From an uncultured Clostridium sp. (lineage in GTDB: Bacteria; Bacillota; Clostridia; Clostridiales; Clostridiaceae): a stretch of 37,067 nt of DNA. The notes beneath the pieces were generated by a model. That model had not been told where the DNA came from, did no database searches, and saw only the letters and a list, made by a program, of their open reading frames with translations. Below are positions 23,456-32,266 of the stretch, piece by piece. The translations under genes were made by a program, and so were the position numbers. Position 1 is the stretch's first letter, and every line of letters begins with the position of its first letter. The stretch is taken from assembly GCF_900769625.1 (NCBI RefSeq), contig NZ_CAAGHK010000079.1, forward strand, positions 1 through 37,067, read 5' to 3'.

Positions 23456-24376
23456 GTGAAAAAAGATTTGTTAAAAATGGACGACTTATCAAAAGAAGAA
23501 ATTTTAGATATATTAAACCTGGCAGACCAGCTTAAATATGAGCAGAAGCATAGCATAGAACATCATTTATTAAAGGGAAAAAGTTTAGGAATGATTTTCG
23601 AAAAAGCTTCTACAAGAACAAGAGTTTCTTTTGAGGTCGGCATATATCAATTAGGTGGAAATGCTTTATTTTTAAGCGATAAGGATTTACAGATAGGACG
23701 TGGAGAGCCAATTGAAGATACCGCAAGAGTTCTATCAAGATTTATGCAGGGTATAATGATCAGAACTTTTTCACAAAAGGAAGCTGAAACTCTAGCTAAA
23801 TATTCTTCTATTCCAATTATAAATGGATTAACTGATGATGAGCATCCATGTCAGGTCTTAGCCGATCTTATGACAATAAGAGAAAATAAAAATATCCTTG
23901 AAGGTTTGAAAGTTGCTTTTATTGGTGATGGCAACAATATGGCAAATTCACTTATGATTGGCTGCCTCAAAGTCGGTATGAATTTTGCAATTGCATCTCC
24001 TGAAAAATACACTGCTTCCGAAAAATATTTAGCAAGAGCTAAAGAAATTGCAAAAAAGGAAAATGTTAAATTCACAATCACTACCTCACCACAAGAAGCT
24101 GTAGAAAATGCTGATGTTGTAATAACTGATGTATGGACTAGCATGGGACATGAGGAAGAAGCAGAAGACAGAATTAAATGCTTCCAAGGATTCCAGGTAA
24201 ACAAAGAACTTCTGAAGTATGCAAATGAAGATGTAATGGTTCTTCACTGTCTTCCTTGCCATAGAAATGAAGAAATAGCAGCAGAAATTCTTGAAGAACA
24301 TGCTGATGAAATCTTTGATGAATCTGAAAACAGATTACATGCTCAAAAAGCTGTCCTAGTTAAATTAATAAAATAA
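23456..24376 (+). CDS. argF: Ornithine carbamoyltransferase
   Basis: ArgF makes citrulline from ornithine and carbamoyl phosphate. The 306-residue protein carries the carbamoyl-phosphate loop STRTR (52-56), HPCQ (130-133) and the ornithine-side motif HCLPCHR near residue 262. It starts with GTG at 23456, preceded by TTGGGGG. It is the last gene of the arg group and is followed by a good terminator. It is anabolic by context: no arcA or arcC (arginine deiminase pathway) is nearby. Confidence 0.96.
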   Translation: MKKDLLKMDDLSKEEILDILNLADQLKYEQKHSIEHHLLKGKSLGMIFEKASTRTRVSFEVGIYQLGGNALFLSDKDLQIGRGEPIEDTARVLSRFMQGIMIRTFSQKEAETLAKYSSIPIINGLTDDEHPCQVLADLMTIRENKNILEGLKVAFIGDGNNMANSLMIGCLKVGMNFAIASPEKYTASEKYLARAKEIAKKENVKFTITTSPQEAVENADVVITDVWTSMGHEEEAEDRIKCFQGFQVNKELLKYANEDVMVLHCLPCHRNEEIAAEILEEHADEIFDESENRLHAQKAVLVKLIK

Positions 24377-24377
24377 A

Positions 24378-24414
24378 AAATACCCCATGGTTCCAATCCA
24401 TGGGATATTTTTTA
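24378..24414 (+). terminator. Terminator of the arg operon
   Basis: A 13-bp stem (24378-24390 with 24398-24410, one mismatch), with CCCATGG/CCATGGG at its core, is followed by a T-rich run (TTTTTTATT from inside the stem end). Confidence 0.88.
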
Positions 24415-24468
24415 TTCCTTCTCTCAATATTTTATATCACTTTCTTCAGCACTCTCAATATAAACCAT

Positions 24469-24493
24469 AGTATGTAGTAAATTACTACATACT
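24469..24493 (-). terminator. Palindrome past the GH18 gene, possible terminator
   Basis: AGTATGTAGTAA (24469-24480) and TTACTACATACT (24482-24493) form a perfect 25-nt palindrome about 55 nt past the GH18 stop. The following T-run on the minus strand is weak, so it may be only a transcript end-stabilising hairpin. Confidence 0.4.
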
Positions 24494-24547
24494 ACTTAAA
24501 CTATAGATTTATAATTATGCTGTTATCAGGCTTATTAAAAATACTTT

Positions 24548-25588
24548 TTAAAATCTATTTCCACCAAGCTTCCATAAACTTATTTTATATCCTCTCTCAT
24601 TAATTACTTTCATCCATCCATTTAAGGTATACTTATCTGCATACCATACTTCATGTTTTATATTCTTTTCATCTTTATACTCAAAATACAGACATCCGCT
24701 ATCTGAATCTCTCTTTTTATCTGCTTTATACTTATTTAGAAATTCTTCTGCTTTATTTTCATCTACAGATACAATTTTCCCGTTTTCATTCCAGTCAAAA
24801 CCTCCGCTTGCAACTGCAAATTCCTTAGTTCCCGAAACTCTTTCCATCTTATCAATTAATTCATTTATAAACTTATTATTAGCTTTTTCCCCTGGCTCTG
24901 TTGTACTGCCATGGAGATTATAGCACATCATCACATAAATTGGACCTTCAACAAAATTAATCTTTTCTACAGGTGTGTTAGGTTCTAAGATAATTCTCAA
25001 TTTTAATTTTGATTGTCCACATTTACCATATAAGTTTTTTATAAACTCTATATATTGATTCCATAATTCAATATCATTTTTAATTCCTTCAAAATCAATC
25101 TCAATGCCATCAAATCCGCTATCTGATGCAATACTTATAATATCATCAACATATTTATTTTGTAATTCAGTATCTGATAAAATCTTTTTTAGCATATTTA
25201 CATCTTTAAGAGAAAAATTATCTTCTCTATTCTTAACATCATTAACAAATGAAATATATTTATTATAACTTTCAGATTTTGTTTCTTTATAATAATTCAT
25301 TAATTGTTCTGGAATTACAAGTTCATATTTTCCATCAAAATATACTTCAAAATATGAAACACTGTCTATCTGACCTGCAAGCTTTGATATTTCTTCATCT
25401 ACATCTAAATTCCAATATACTGCCCAGACTGTGATTCCTTTGATGCTCTCATCAAAAACATATTTTCCATTATTATCATCAATCACAATGCTTTCAGCAT
25501 TTTCAGTATGCAGCATACCACATCCAAGTAAGCTGGCAATAAGTGATATTAAACTAAATATCACCAAATTCCTTTGTTTATTTTTCAT
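24548..25588 (-). CDS. GH18-like lipoprotein (chitinase / beta-N-acetylglucosaminidase fold)
   Basis: This is a 346-residue exported lipoprotein: basic start, hydrophobic core and lipobox LLGC with the cysteine at 23. The mature part is a GH18-type barrel. The signature DGIEIDFE (160-167) corresponds to DGxDxDxE with one Asp replaced by Glu and the acid residue E167 kept, followed by IYVMMCYN and a closing SLWKLGG. GH18 enzymes cut beta-1,4 GlcNAc polymers; related members trim spore cortex or PNAG-like polymers. The ATG at 25588 follows AGAGGTAGATTG. It is the last gene of the exopolysaccharide cluster, probably in the same transcript, with an 88-nt gap. Substrate is inferred from its neighbours. 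Confidence 0.78.
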   Translation of the reverse strand: MKNKQRNLVIFSLISLIASLLGCGMLHTENAESIVIDDNNGKYVFDESIKGITVWAVYWNLDVDEEISKLAGQIDSVSYFEVYFDGKYELVIPEQLMNYYKETKSESYNKYISFVNDVKNREDNFSLKDVNMLKKILSDTELQNKYVDDIISIASDSGFDGIEIDFEGIKNDIELWNQYIEFIKNLYGKCGQSKLKLRIILEPNTPVEKINFVEGPIYVMMCYNLHGSTTEPGEKANNKFINELIDKMERVSGTKEFAVASGGFDWNENGKIVSVDENKAEEFLNKYKADKKRDSDSGCLYFEYKDEKNIKHEVWYADKYTLNGWMKVINERGYKISLWKLGGNRF

Positions 25589-25679
25589 CAATCTACCTCT
25601 ATATACCCCTTGCTTATCAAACCTTATATATTTTCACTTATCTATTAATATTTTACATTTAATATTGCTAAAGTTCCAT

Positions 25680-27371
25680 TTATAAGTTCTTAATGAACCA
25701 ATTTATGATACTAGAAGATACATTTTTAATTAGATATTTTACTTTTTCAATATTTTTTAATTCATTACTAAAAAGCTCATTATCATCCATATCTGTAATT
25801 TTAATATTCTTGAATACACCATCATATACATCATCAGCAATATTTCTCTGGCTATATCCATATTCATCCCATGATGACTCTAAATATACGGCTCCAGCTT
25901 TATTCAAGGAATCACTCATTTTTATGTCTTCGGCTACAAGTTCATAATCTACATATAAATTTATGATATCATCCTTTATTTCGAGTTTTATATTTCTATC
26001 ACCCTCATCTCTTATATCAAACTCATCCTTATTACTGTCAAGTTTTTTTGTAAAGAGATTTTCTTCACTTCCATCTACTTTTTGTACAATATTAATAACA
26101 TTATTTACAAGCTGTAAATTCACACTGCTGCTTTGATCCTCATTTGTCCTTAAACATACTGATTGTGATCCTAAAACATTTCCTTTTAACTCAACATTTA
26201 GCTTAAAGTCTTTGAAATTATCACTGTTCAATAACTTTAACATACCCTTTCCTTGAGGAATGGAAGTAAGTGTTATTAAATTATCTTCATATTCAGCTTT
26301 TCCACACACTTCTTTATAGAAAGTAGCTTTACTTTCATCTCCTGTGACAAATTTAGTTTCATTCTGCTTACCAGTGTCATAAGCAATTCTCATCAATAAA
26401 TGATTAACTGGCCAGTAAGACTGTGGCTGTATTCTCGTAAGGTCATATATAGAACTTTCGTTTGTATTAAGAGAATATCCTTCTCTATTGAAATTCATTT
26501 TATATAATTCTTTTATCCATTTTTCATTTATCCTGCTTGCTTTATTATTAGTTCCAAACTGCCCTGTATTTGAATGCATGAGAATATATAAATCTGGATT
26601 CTTTCCAAGCCTTTCTTCGTAAATTTTTGCAGAAGTCTGATAATCATAGTCTATACGTTCTTTCATTTCATCATATGATTCTATCGGTACATTATCTTCA
26701 TCTCTGATATAATCCATCAGATAATGATTATAGTCCCTTCTTATATCTGGTGCTTCTTTGGAAAACTCTACAGAGTTCATTCTTCCCAAAAAATTATGAT
26801 TCTTGTCAAAAACATTTATATATTCAAGTCTGTATCCATTAGTTCCCACTTCCCAGAAAGTACTCTTTTCCAAGTATTTAATATCATCTGGTTTTAGAAA
26901 TTTAGGATCTTCTTTTTCAAATTTATCTGCATAAGTAAGCATTGTTGATTTGTAATTATATTCTTCGGTAATCTTCTGTGAAAAAATAGCTGTATCTGTT
27001 CTTCCATCTTCAAATATTAAAAATAAAGACTTTTCTGGCAGTTTCTTTCCATTTTCATAGTAATCTAATATATCCTGCTGCGTAATTGTTACATATCCAT
27101 TATCTTTTAGTGCTTTTAAATGTTCATTTAGTCTATCTGTACTTATTAGAGTATCATCCCCATTACGGTCAACACCAAAATATGATACAGCTATAAATCC
27201 AGTATCCCCAGTATTGCTAAATTCTTCAGCCTCATAAGGCTCATATACTGAAAATGATAATAATGATTTTAAAATAATAATCAATAGAGATATTAAAATG
27301 ATCCCTTCACCTATACTTCTTAAAATCTTCACTTTATCTTTACGTTCAGCTGAAAACCCATTATTTTTCAT
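25680..27371 (-). CDS. Membrane-anchored NodB-like (polysaccharide deacetylase fold) protein with C-terminal jelly-roll domain
   Basis: A 563-residue protein with one membrane helix (about 21-40) and the rest outside. Residues 58-270 follow the polysaccharide deacetylase fold: FIAVSYFGVD, then SLFLIFEDGRTD (115-126), which replaces the usual TFDDG. The metal-binding SHxxxH segment reads VGTNGYRLEY, with no histidines. Catalysis is therefore doubtful. Residues 350-525 look like a LamG / concanavalin-type sugar-binding domain (YVDYELVAEDI, then KAGAVYLES). The stop of the synthase gene overlaps this ATG by one base (TAATG), so the two proteins are made in coupled fashion. Likely role: binding or guiding the nascent polymer outside the membrane. 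Confidence 0.7.
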   Translation of the reverse strand: MKNNGFSAERKDKVKILRSIGEGIILISLLIIILKSLLSFSVYEPYEAEEFSNTGDTGFIAVSYFGVDRNGDDTLISTDRLNEHLKALKDNGYVTITQQDILDYYENGKKLPEKSLFLIFEDGRTDTAIFSQKITEEYNYKSTMLTYADKFEKEDPKFLKPDDIKYLEKSTFWEVGTNGYRLEYINVFDKNHNFLGRMNSVEFSKEAPDIRRDYNHYLMDYIRDEDNVPIESYDEMKERIDYDYQTSAKIYEERLGKNPDLYILMHSNTGQFGTNNKASRINEKWIKELYKMNFNREGYSLNTNESSIYDLTRIQPQSYWPVNHLLMRIAYDTGKQNETKFVTGDESKATFYKEVCGKAEYEDNLITLTSIPQGKGMLKLLNSDNFKDFKLNVELKGNVLGSQSVCLRTNEDQSSSVNLQLVNNVINIVQKVDGSEENLFTKKLDSNKDEFDIRDEGDRNIKLEIKDDIINLYVDYELVAEDIKMSDSLNKAGAVYLESSWDEYGYSQRNIADDVYDGVFKNIKITDMDDNELFSNELKNIEKVKYLIKNVSSSIINWFIKNL

Positions 27372-29212
27372 TATGCAGTCACATCCTTTTTCTCTTTCCT
27401 CTTTCTATATCTTTCTGCCTTTCTAACTTTCTCCTCTACATCCTTCTTGGTCATTCTAGTTCCCCATGTAGATTTCCAGAAGGTTAGTACTGCAATAGGC
27501 ATCTGCCATAATAAAACCGCTTCATAATATATGCAGAATACCATGCCAAAAATCCACGTTGTACTCTTTCTTAAAAGCATCTGTGCAAAACTCATCATCA
27601 ATGACATCATCAGCAGTCCTACAAGAAATGTTGTTGGAAAAATCCTGTGAGTAATTGGTACATAAATTAAATTATAGACTACTACTACAGGTGCCAATAT
27701 AGGTACTAGTAGTCCTACATAAAAGAATACCATCATAAACGGCTCCTTTTTCCAGATGAACTTTCCTGCCATTATTGATTCCCTTAACCATGAACGCTTC
27801 CATCTCATCTGCTGCTTAATAAATACCTTATATTTATTAGGAACTATTGTTGAACATATTGCTGTATCCTGATAACCTGTACGATATTTTTTAAGTACAA
27901 AATTTGTCATTGCCCTATCATCGCCAAAAGTAGCTTTCTGCCCTAAAAATCTCTGATTGAGCCAAGCATCAACATTTTCAAGCACTATGCTCTTCCTGTA
28001 GCATGACAATGGTCCTGAAAGACATGTAACTGAATCAAAAAATCCCTCTGCTGCTTTCATAACTCTGAAAGCTATATAATATCTTACTGACTGCATTTTT
28101 GTAAGAGTATTGGTGTAAGTATTTGCGACATCGGTCCTGCCTGACACCCCTCCCATTTTAGGATCTTTAAAAGGCTGAACTAAATTTCTTACTGCAAATG
28201 GGTCAAGAAAGCTGTCTGAATCTACAAAAACTACCAGCTCATTTTTTGATTCTTTTACTCCTCTTGCTAAAGCTTCCCTTTTTCCTTTATTCTGTTTCTG
28301 AACAAAATATTTAAGCCTTTTCTTTGTCTCAAATCTCTCTGCTTCATTATAAAGAGTATCAATTGTCTCTTTTATTTTTTCAACTGAATTATCACTTGAA
28401 CAGTCATCAACTACTATTACCTCCAGCTTATCAACTGGATAATCCTGATTTATACAACTTAAAATTGTTCTACTAATCCACTTTTCTTCATTAAAACATG
28501 GAATAATTATACTTACACTTGGTGTAAAATCAATATCAATTGGAACTGGTTTATATAACATACCGAAAAAATATCTGCTTAGCAAAAAAACTGCCGCAAT
28601 TATACTATATAAGTATAACATTTTATTAAATTTAAAATATATTACACTTTCTGCTCTCATTAAAATAATAAAAAAGGAAATAAAAAACAAAAACATGCTT
28701 GATATTACTAGCATATATCTTCCTTTTTTCTTGTTCTTATATTCAGATAATGACGGTTCAAATAATATTCCACATAATATCTTCTCATCATTGTCAAGTG
28801 CTTCCCTCACCTTTTTACCTTTTATATTAACTTTCATTTCATATCCTTCCGGCATTGATCCAGGACTGATATTAAACTTTAATAGCAATTCATCAGAATT
28901 ATTAATTATATCCAAATCGTCTTTATTATCTAATTCAATCAGAATTCCTGTAGTTGAAATATCTTTAGATTTTGCTTCAATAATTACTTTTTCTTTTTTT
29001 GTCCTGCAGATTATTTTTACATCACTCTGCATCTCATAACGTATACCTGCATTTTTACTAATTATAAAGCCCATAGGATCATCCTTATAATCTTCCAGTA
29101 CTTTGTTGCCTCGACGATCTTTATTTTTTCTTATATCCTGTTCATCTGGAACATTTGATAATAAACGTCTATCCTTATTTTGCTTTAAGAGGATATCTTC
29201 AATATTTTCCAT
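27371..29212 (-). CDS. PilZ-domain family 2 glycosyltransferase, exopolysaccharide synthase
   Basis: A 613-residue membrane enzyme. Residues 56-155 form a PilZ-type domain with DISTTG (84-89, the DxSxxG motif), but the RxxxR motif reads RYEMQ (58-62), with the second arginine lost. Two helices (167-187, 198-218) precede a processive GT2 core: VVDD (267-270), DSD (331-333), FGDDR (429-433) and QQMRW (467-471), the full set for beta-linked polymer synthases such as PgaC/IcaA, NodC and BcsA. Three or four helices follow (490-575), then a basic tail. GGAGG lies 7 nt before the ATG. The PilZ domain at the N terminus, not the C terminus as in BcsA, is unusual. Probable product: an N-acetylhexosamine polymer, judged by the neighbours. 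Confidence 0.85.
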   Translation of the reverse strand: MENIEDILLKQNKDRRLLSNVPDEQDIRKNKDRRGNKVLEDYKDDPMGFIISKNAGIRYEMQSDVKIICRTKKEKVIIEAKSKDISTTGILIELDNKDDLDIINNSDELLLKFNISPGSMPEGYEMKVNIKGKKVREALDNDEKILCGILFEPSLSEYKNKKKGRYMLVISSMFLFFISFFIILMRAESVIYFKFNKMLYLYSIIAAVFLLSRYFFGMLYKPVPIDIDFTPSVSIIIPCFNEEKWISRTILSCINQDYPVDKLEVIVVDDCSSDNSVEKIKETIDTLYNEAERFETKKRLKYFVQKQNKGKREALARGVKESKNELVVFVDSDSFLDPFAVRNLVQPFKDPKMGGVSGRTDVANTYTNTLTKMQSVRYYIAFRVMKAAEGFFDSVTCLSGPLSCYRKSIVLENVDAWLNQRFLGQKATFGDDRAMTNFVLKKYRTGYQDTAICSTIVPNKYKVFIKQQMRWKRSWLRESIMAGKFIWKKEPFMMVFFYVGLLVPILAPVVVVYNLIYVPITHRIFPTTFLVGLLMMSLMMSFAQMLLRKSTTWIFGMVFCIYYEAVLLWQMPIAVLTFWKSTWGTRMTKKDVEEKVRKAERYRKRKEKKDVTA

Positions 29213-29358
29213 AATAAACCTCCATCATTACCTTAAATCTACTTTTATGAAAACTATCGCTTGATACTAATCAGACAATAGTTATCAGATGCTTGCTTAA
29301 TTGATATTACATCTTTTCATTAGCCATTAAATTCAATATTCATTTATGTAAGAGAATA

Positions 29359-31998
29359 TTATTTTAAATAATCACTTATTCTTGCAATCTTGTATTTTTC
29401 TCCATACAACCCTTGTTCATTTTTTGTCAGAAACTCATCTAATACTTCTGGCGTATATGATGCCTGATTATTCATATGCATGACTACTACATTTCCTTTA
29501 TTTTCAACAAGTTCACTTTCCAAGCTGTCTAAAAGTTCCTCTGCTGAAGAAGCTTCATAATCATGAGTTGATATATTTCCATTGATAACATAATCAAAAC
29601 CGCACTGAAATGCTGTTTCAAGACCCAATTTACTTGTATATAATGTAGGAGGTCTTAAATATGGCTTTAAGTTTCCTAAATCACCTATGACTGTATACAT
29701 AGCTGAATATGAATTATTCAAAGAAATAGCAAGATCTGCCGGATTTGTATCCAGCTTATCATGATCATAGGTATGACTTCCTATATCATGACCTCTTAGA
29801 GCAATAGTCCTCAATAAATTTGGATTTGAATTTGAAATATCACTGTCAATATCAACATATTTACTTAATGCAAAAAATGTCGCCTTAACATTATGTTTAT
29901 CTAAAATATCTAATATTTCATTAACAATAACATCACTTCCCCAGTCATCAAATGTGAAGAATACAGTGCTTTCACCATTAGTATTTATAAACCCTTCACT
30001 ATCCATTCCTGACTGCTCTTTTTCAGTAAACCCATATAAATCAACATAGATATTACCAATGTAATTTTTCTGTATTAAAGAATCTGCCTGCTCTTTTGTT
30101 CTCTGAGTAAGTATTACTTTATTTTTATTTAAGCTATATCTTTCTGAATTCTCATTTTCTATAGCCTGAAGTTCTTTTAAACTTACAACTGAATAACCTA
30201 GTTTTTTCTGAATTAGCTCATATAAATTATTTTTCGAATTGAACCTATGCACATATCCGTTTTCAACATAATTCTTTGTAATTATATTAATCATATTGCC
30301 GATTGTCGTATTGTCATCAAATAGATCTGAATCTAATCTGAAATATATTACTTCACCTTTTCTTAATGATAAATATGTATTTATATTAAAATAATCAGAA
30401 ATTATTTTTTTCGAAGTCCAATTCTTGTATTTAGATATGACTGGTGATTTTGTATATGTGAATAACTCGTAATTTTTAAAACTATCGAGAGCTTTTAATG
30501 AAGATAAAGCTTCTTCAACATTTTCATTTACATATCCATACCCAGGCATATACGCATTTGTATTAATACCTCTATTTTTAAGCATTACATCAACTTCATA
30601 TATTTCTTTTGCTATATCTTCACTACTCTTAGAAAGAAGCTTGCTGCTATTTGTAATCCCTCCATTTGCCACTTCATTTCCATATTCGATAATCTTATTT
30701 ATTCTTTCAGGGTAATTTTCTATTTCTTCTTTTGTAACAAAAAAAGTACCCTTTCCGTTAATCTTCTTAAGACTTTCAAGAACATAATACAATGTCTGTT
30801 CATTACTTAAGCCCCTGAATGTATAAGACACTGAATTTTTAGTAGTATATATCTGTGAATTTACTTCTACTAATTTTTTATTATTATTTTCAATAAGCTC
30901 TTTAAAATTTATATCATTTAAATTAACTTCATCTTTATTGCTACTGTTTTCTTCCTGTAGACTTTTATCAGGTACATCAGCCTTCTTTTTATCATTCTTT
31001 TCATTACTTGATTGCTTATTTATGCTTGTTGTCCCCTTTTTATTTGCTTTCTCAGCTGATATTCCTCTAAATAAATTACCATTATCTATTGTATAACTAT
31101 CAAAAATCCAATCATTATCAGGTTCAATATGCGCTAAATCAGTAACTTTAACTACAGCTTTCCTATTCTGACTTATTGATCTTAACAGCCATTCCAGCAT
31201 CTGAAGTGTCGTTACCTGATGTTTTTCTACCTCATCCTTTTCTTTTATACCTGCTTGTTTATCAATTGCTCTATTATCATCTGTTTTTTTAGAATACTCC
31301 GTTTCATCAAGAACACCATTTAATTTTATTGACAAAACACTGCCATTTTTTAATCTGCTTATATACCCATAAGCTTCTTCATAGTTTTTAAAACTCTGAT
31401 AATTCAGATAAATACTGCTGTCAAGTATATATTCATCACCACTTGCATATGCTGCTTCAAGAAGATCATCAGTATATTCTTCAGCTTTACACTTCAATAG
31501 TTTTACTTTGTCATTTATTATACCTTCTAGTATTTTATTCGATTTTGAAAAATCATAAATCAAGTCTTCCTTTGATTTTTCTTTCAGGTTATTTTTATCG
31601 CTTAGTGATGCATTTCCTATTTCATGTCCTTCTTCTCTTATTTTTTTCAATATATCAGGATTCTCTGCAGCATCTATTCCAGATACCACAAATGTTGCTT
31701 TAATATTATATTTATTAAGTAACTCTAATATTCCCTGTATATTTTCCTCATCATCCATTCCTTCAAAAGATAAAGCGATAATTCTTGATGATGTATTAAT
31801 GCTGCGTATAATTTCTGCTTTTCTATTACTTCTAAGTGCATCTATACTATAGTCAGATTCAAAATTATCACTTTCGTTATAAGTAATAATATTTTCATTA
31901 GTTTGATGTGTATTTATATAGCTTGTATAGCTTCGTATTCCAAGACTGCAGATACTAATGGCTGATACAATTAATACTATAATCTTTTTTTTATTCAT
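29359..31998 (-). CDS. Exported protein with three NodB (polysaccharide deacetylase) domains, two of them degenerate
   Basis: This is an 879-residue protein with an N-terminal membrane anchor or signal (residues 5-22). Three tandem deacetylase-type domains follow. Domain 1 (about 72-228): LSFEGMDD in place of TFDDG and IGNASLSD in place of the SHxxxH segment. Domain 2 (388-560): YTFRGLSNE and VANGGITNS, again without metal ligands. Domain 3 (677-879): FFTFDDWGSD (D684, D685), IGSHTYDH (H742, H746), LRPPTLY and HMNN, a complete active site. A Lys/Ser/Asn-rich linker (315-360) joins domains 1 and 2. The third domain should remove acetyl groups from the polymer made by the neighbouring synthase; the first two may bind it. 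Start follows AGAGG. First gene of the cluster. Confidence 0.82.
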   Translation of the reverse strand: MNKKKIIVLIVSAISICSLGIRSYTSYINTHQTNENIITYNESDNFESDYSIDALRSNRKAEIIRSINTSSRIIALSFEGMDDEENIQGILELLNKYNIKATFVVSGIDAAENPDILKKIREEGHEIGNASLSDKNNLKEKSKEDLIYDFSKSNKILEGIINDKVKLLKCKAEEYTDDLLEAAYASGDEYILDSSIYLNYQSFKNYEEAYGYISRLKNGSVLSIKLNGVLDETEYSKKTDDNRAIDKQAGIKEKDEVEKHQVTTLQMLEWLLRSISQNRKAVVKVTDLAHIEPDNDWIFDSYTIDNGNLFRGISAEKANKKGTTSINKQSSNEKNDKKKADVPDKSLQEENSSNKDEVNLNDINFKELIENNNKKLVEVNSQIYTTKNSVSYTFRGLSNEQTLYYVLESLKKINGKGTFFVTKEEIENYPERINKIIEYGNEVANGGITNSSKLLSKSSEDIAKEIYEVDVMLKNRGINTNAYMPGYGYVNENVEEALSSLKALDSFKNYELFTYTKSPVISKYKNWTSKKIISDYFNINTYLSLRKGEVIYFRLDSDLFDDNTTIGNMINIITKNYVENGYVHRFNSKNNLYELIQKKLGYSVVSLKELQAIENENSERYSLNKNKVILTQRTKEQADSLIQKNYIGNIYVDLYGFTEKEQSGMDSEGFINTNGESTVFFTFDDWGSDVIVNEILDILDKHNVKATFFALSKYVDIDSDISNSNPNLLRTIALRGHDIGSHTYDHDKLDTNPADLAISLNNSYSAMYTVIGDLGNLKPYLRPPTLYTSKLGLETAFQCGFDYVINGNISTHDYEASSAEELLDSLESELVENKGNVVVMHMNNQASYTPEVLDEFLTKNEQGLYGEKYKIARISDYLK

Positions 31999-32219
31999 AA
32001 CATCCTCTTTCTCAATTCAATATAATTTTGATTAATTAATTCTTAATAATATTTCCTCTGCCTTTCTTTAGAATAAATTAGTTTTTCACATTTTGTAATA
32101 TTTCTTAATTATTCATAATTTTTTATATAATTCTATTTTATTCTATTTATTAAAATAATATCATATAAGCATCAACTAAATCAAAATAAATAAATGTCTA
32201 TTTTCATATTCAGAATACT

Positions 32220-32264
32220 AAAAACAGCTAAAAATCCTTTAATTCGAATTTTTTAGCTGTTTTT
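32220..32264 (-). terminator. Terminator of the nucleoid-associated protein gene
   Basis: AAAAACAGCTAAAAA (32220-32234) pairs perfectly with TTTTTAGCTGTTTTT (32250-32264), with T-runs available on both strands. It lies at the end of the minus-strand gene at 32267. The region 31999-32219 is AT-rich and I see no riboswitch in it. Confidence 0.8.
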
Positions 32265-32266
32265 CA

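Noticed and set aside
25249..25947. Plus-strand open frames across the GH18 and NodB-like genes
   Set aside because: They lack ribosome binding sites and are mirror images of well-supported minus-strand genes.
31999..32266. Cyclic-di-GMP riboswitch before the exopolysaccharide cluster
   Set aside because: None of the conserved GEMM core segments are present on the minus strand.
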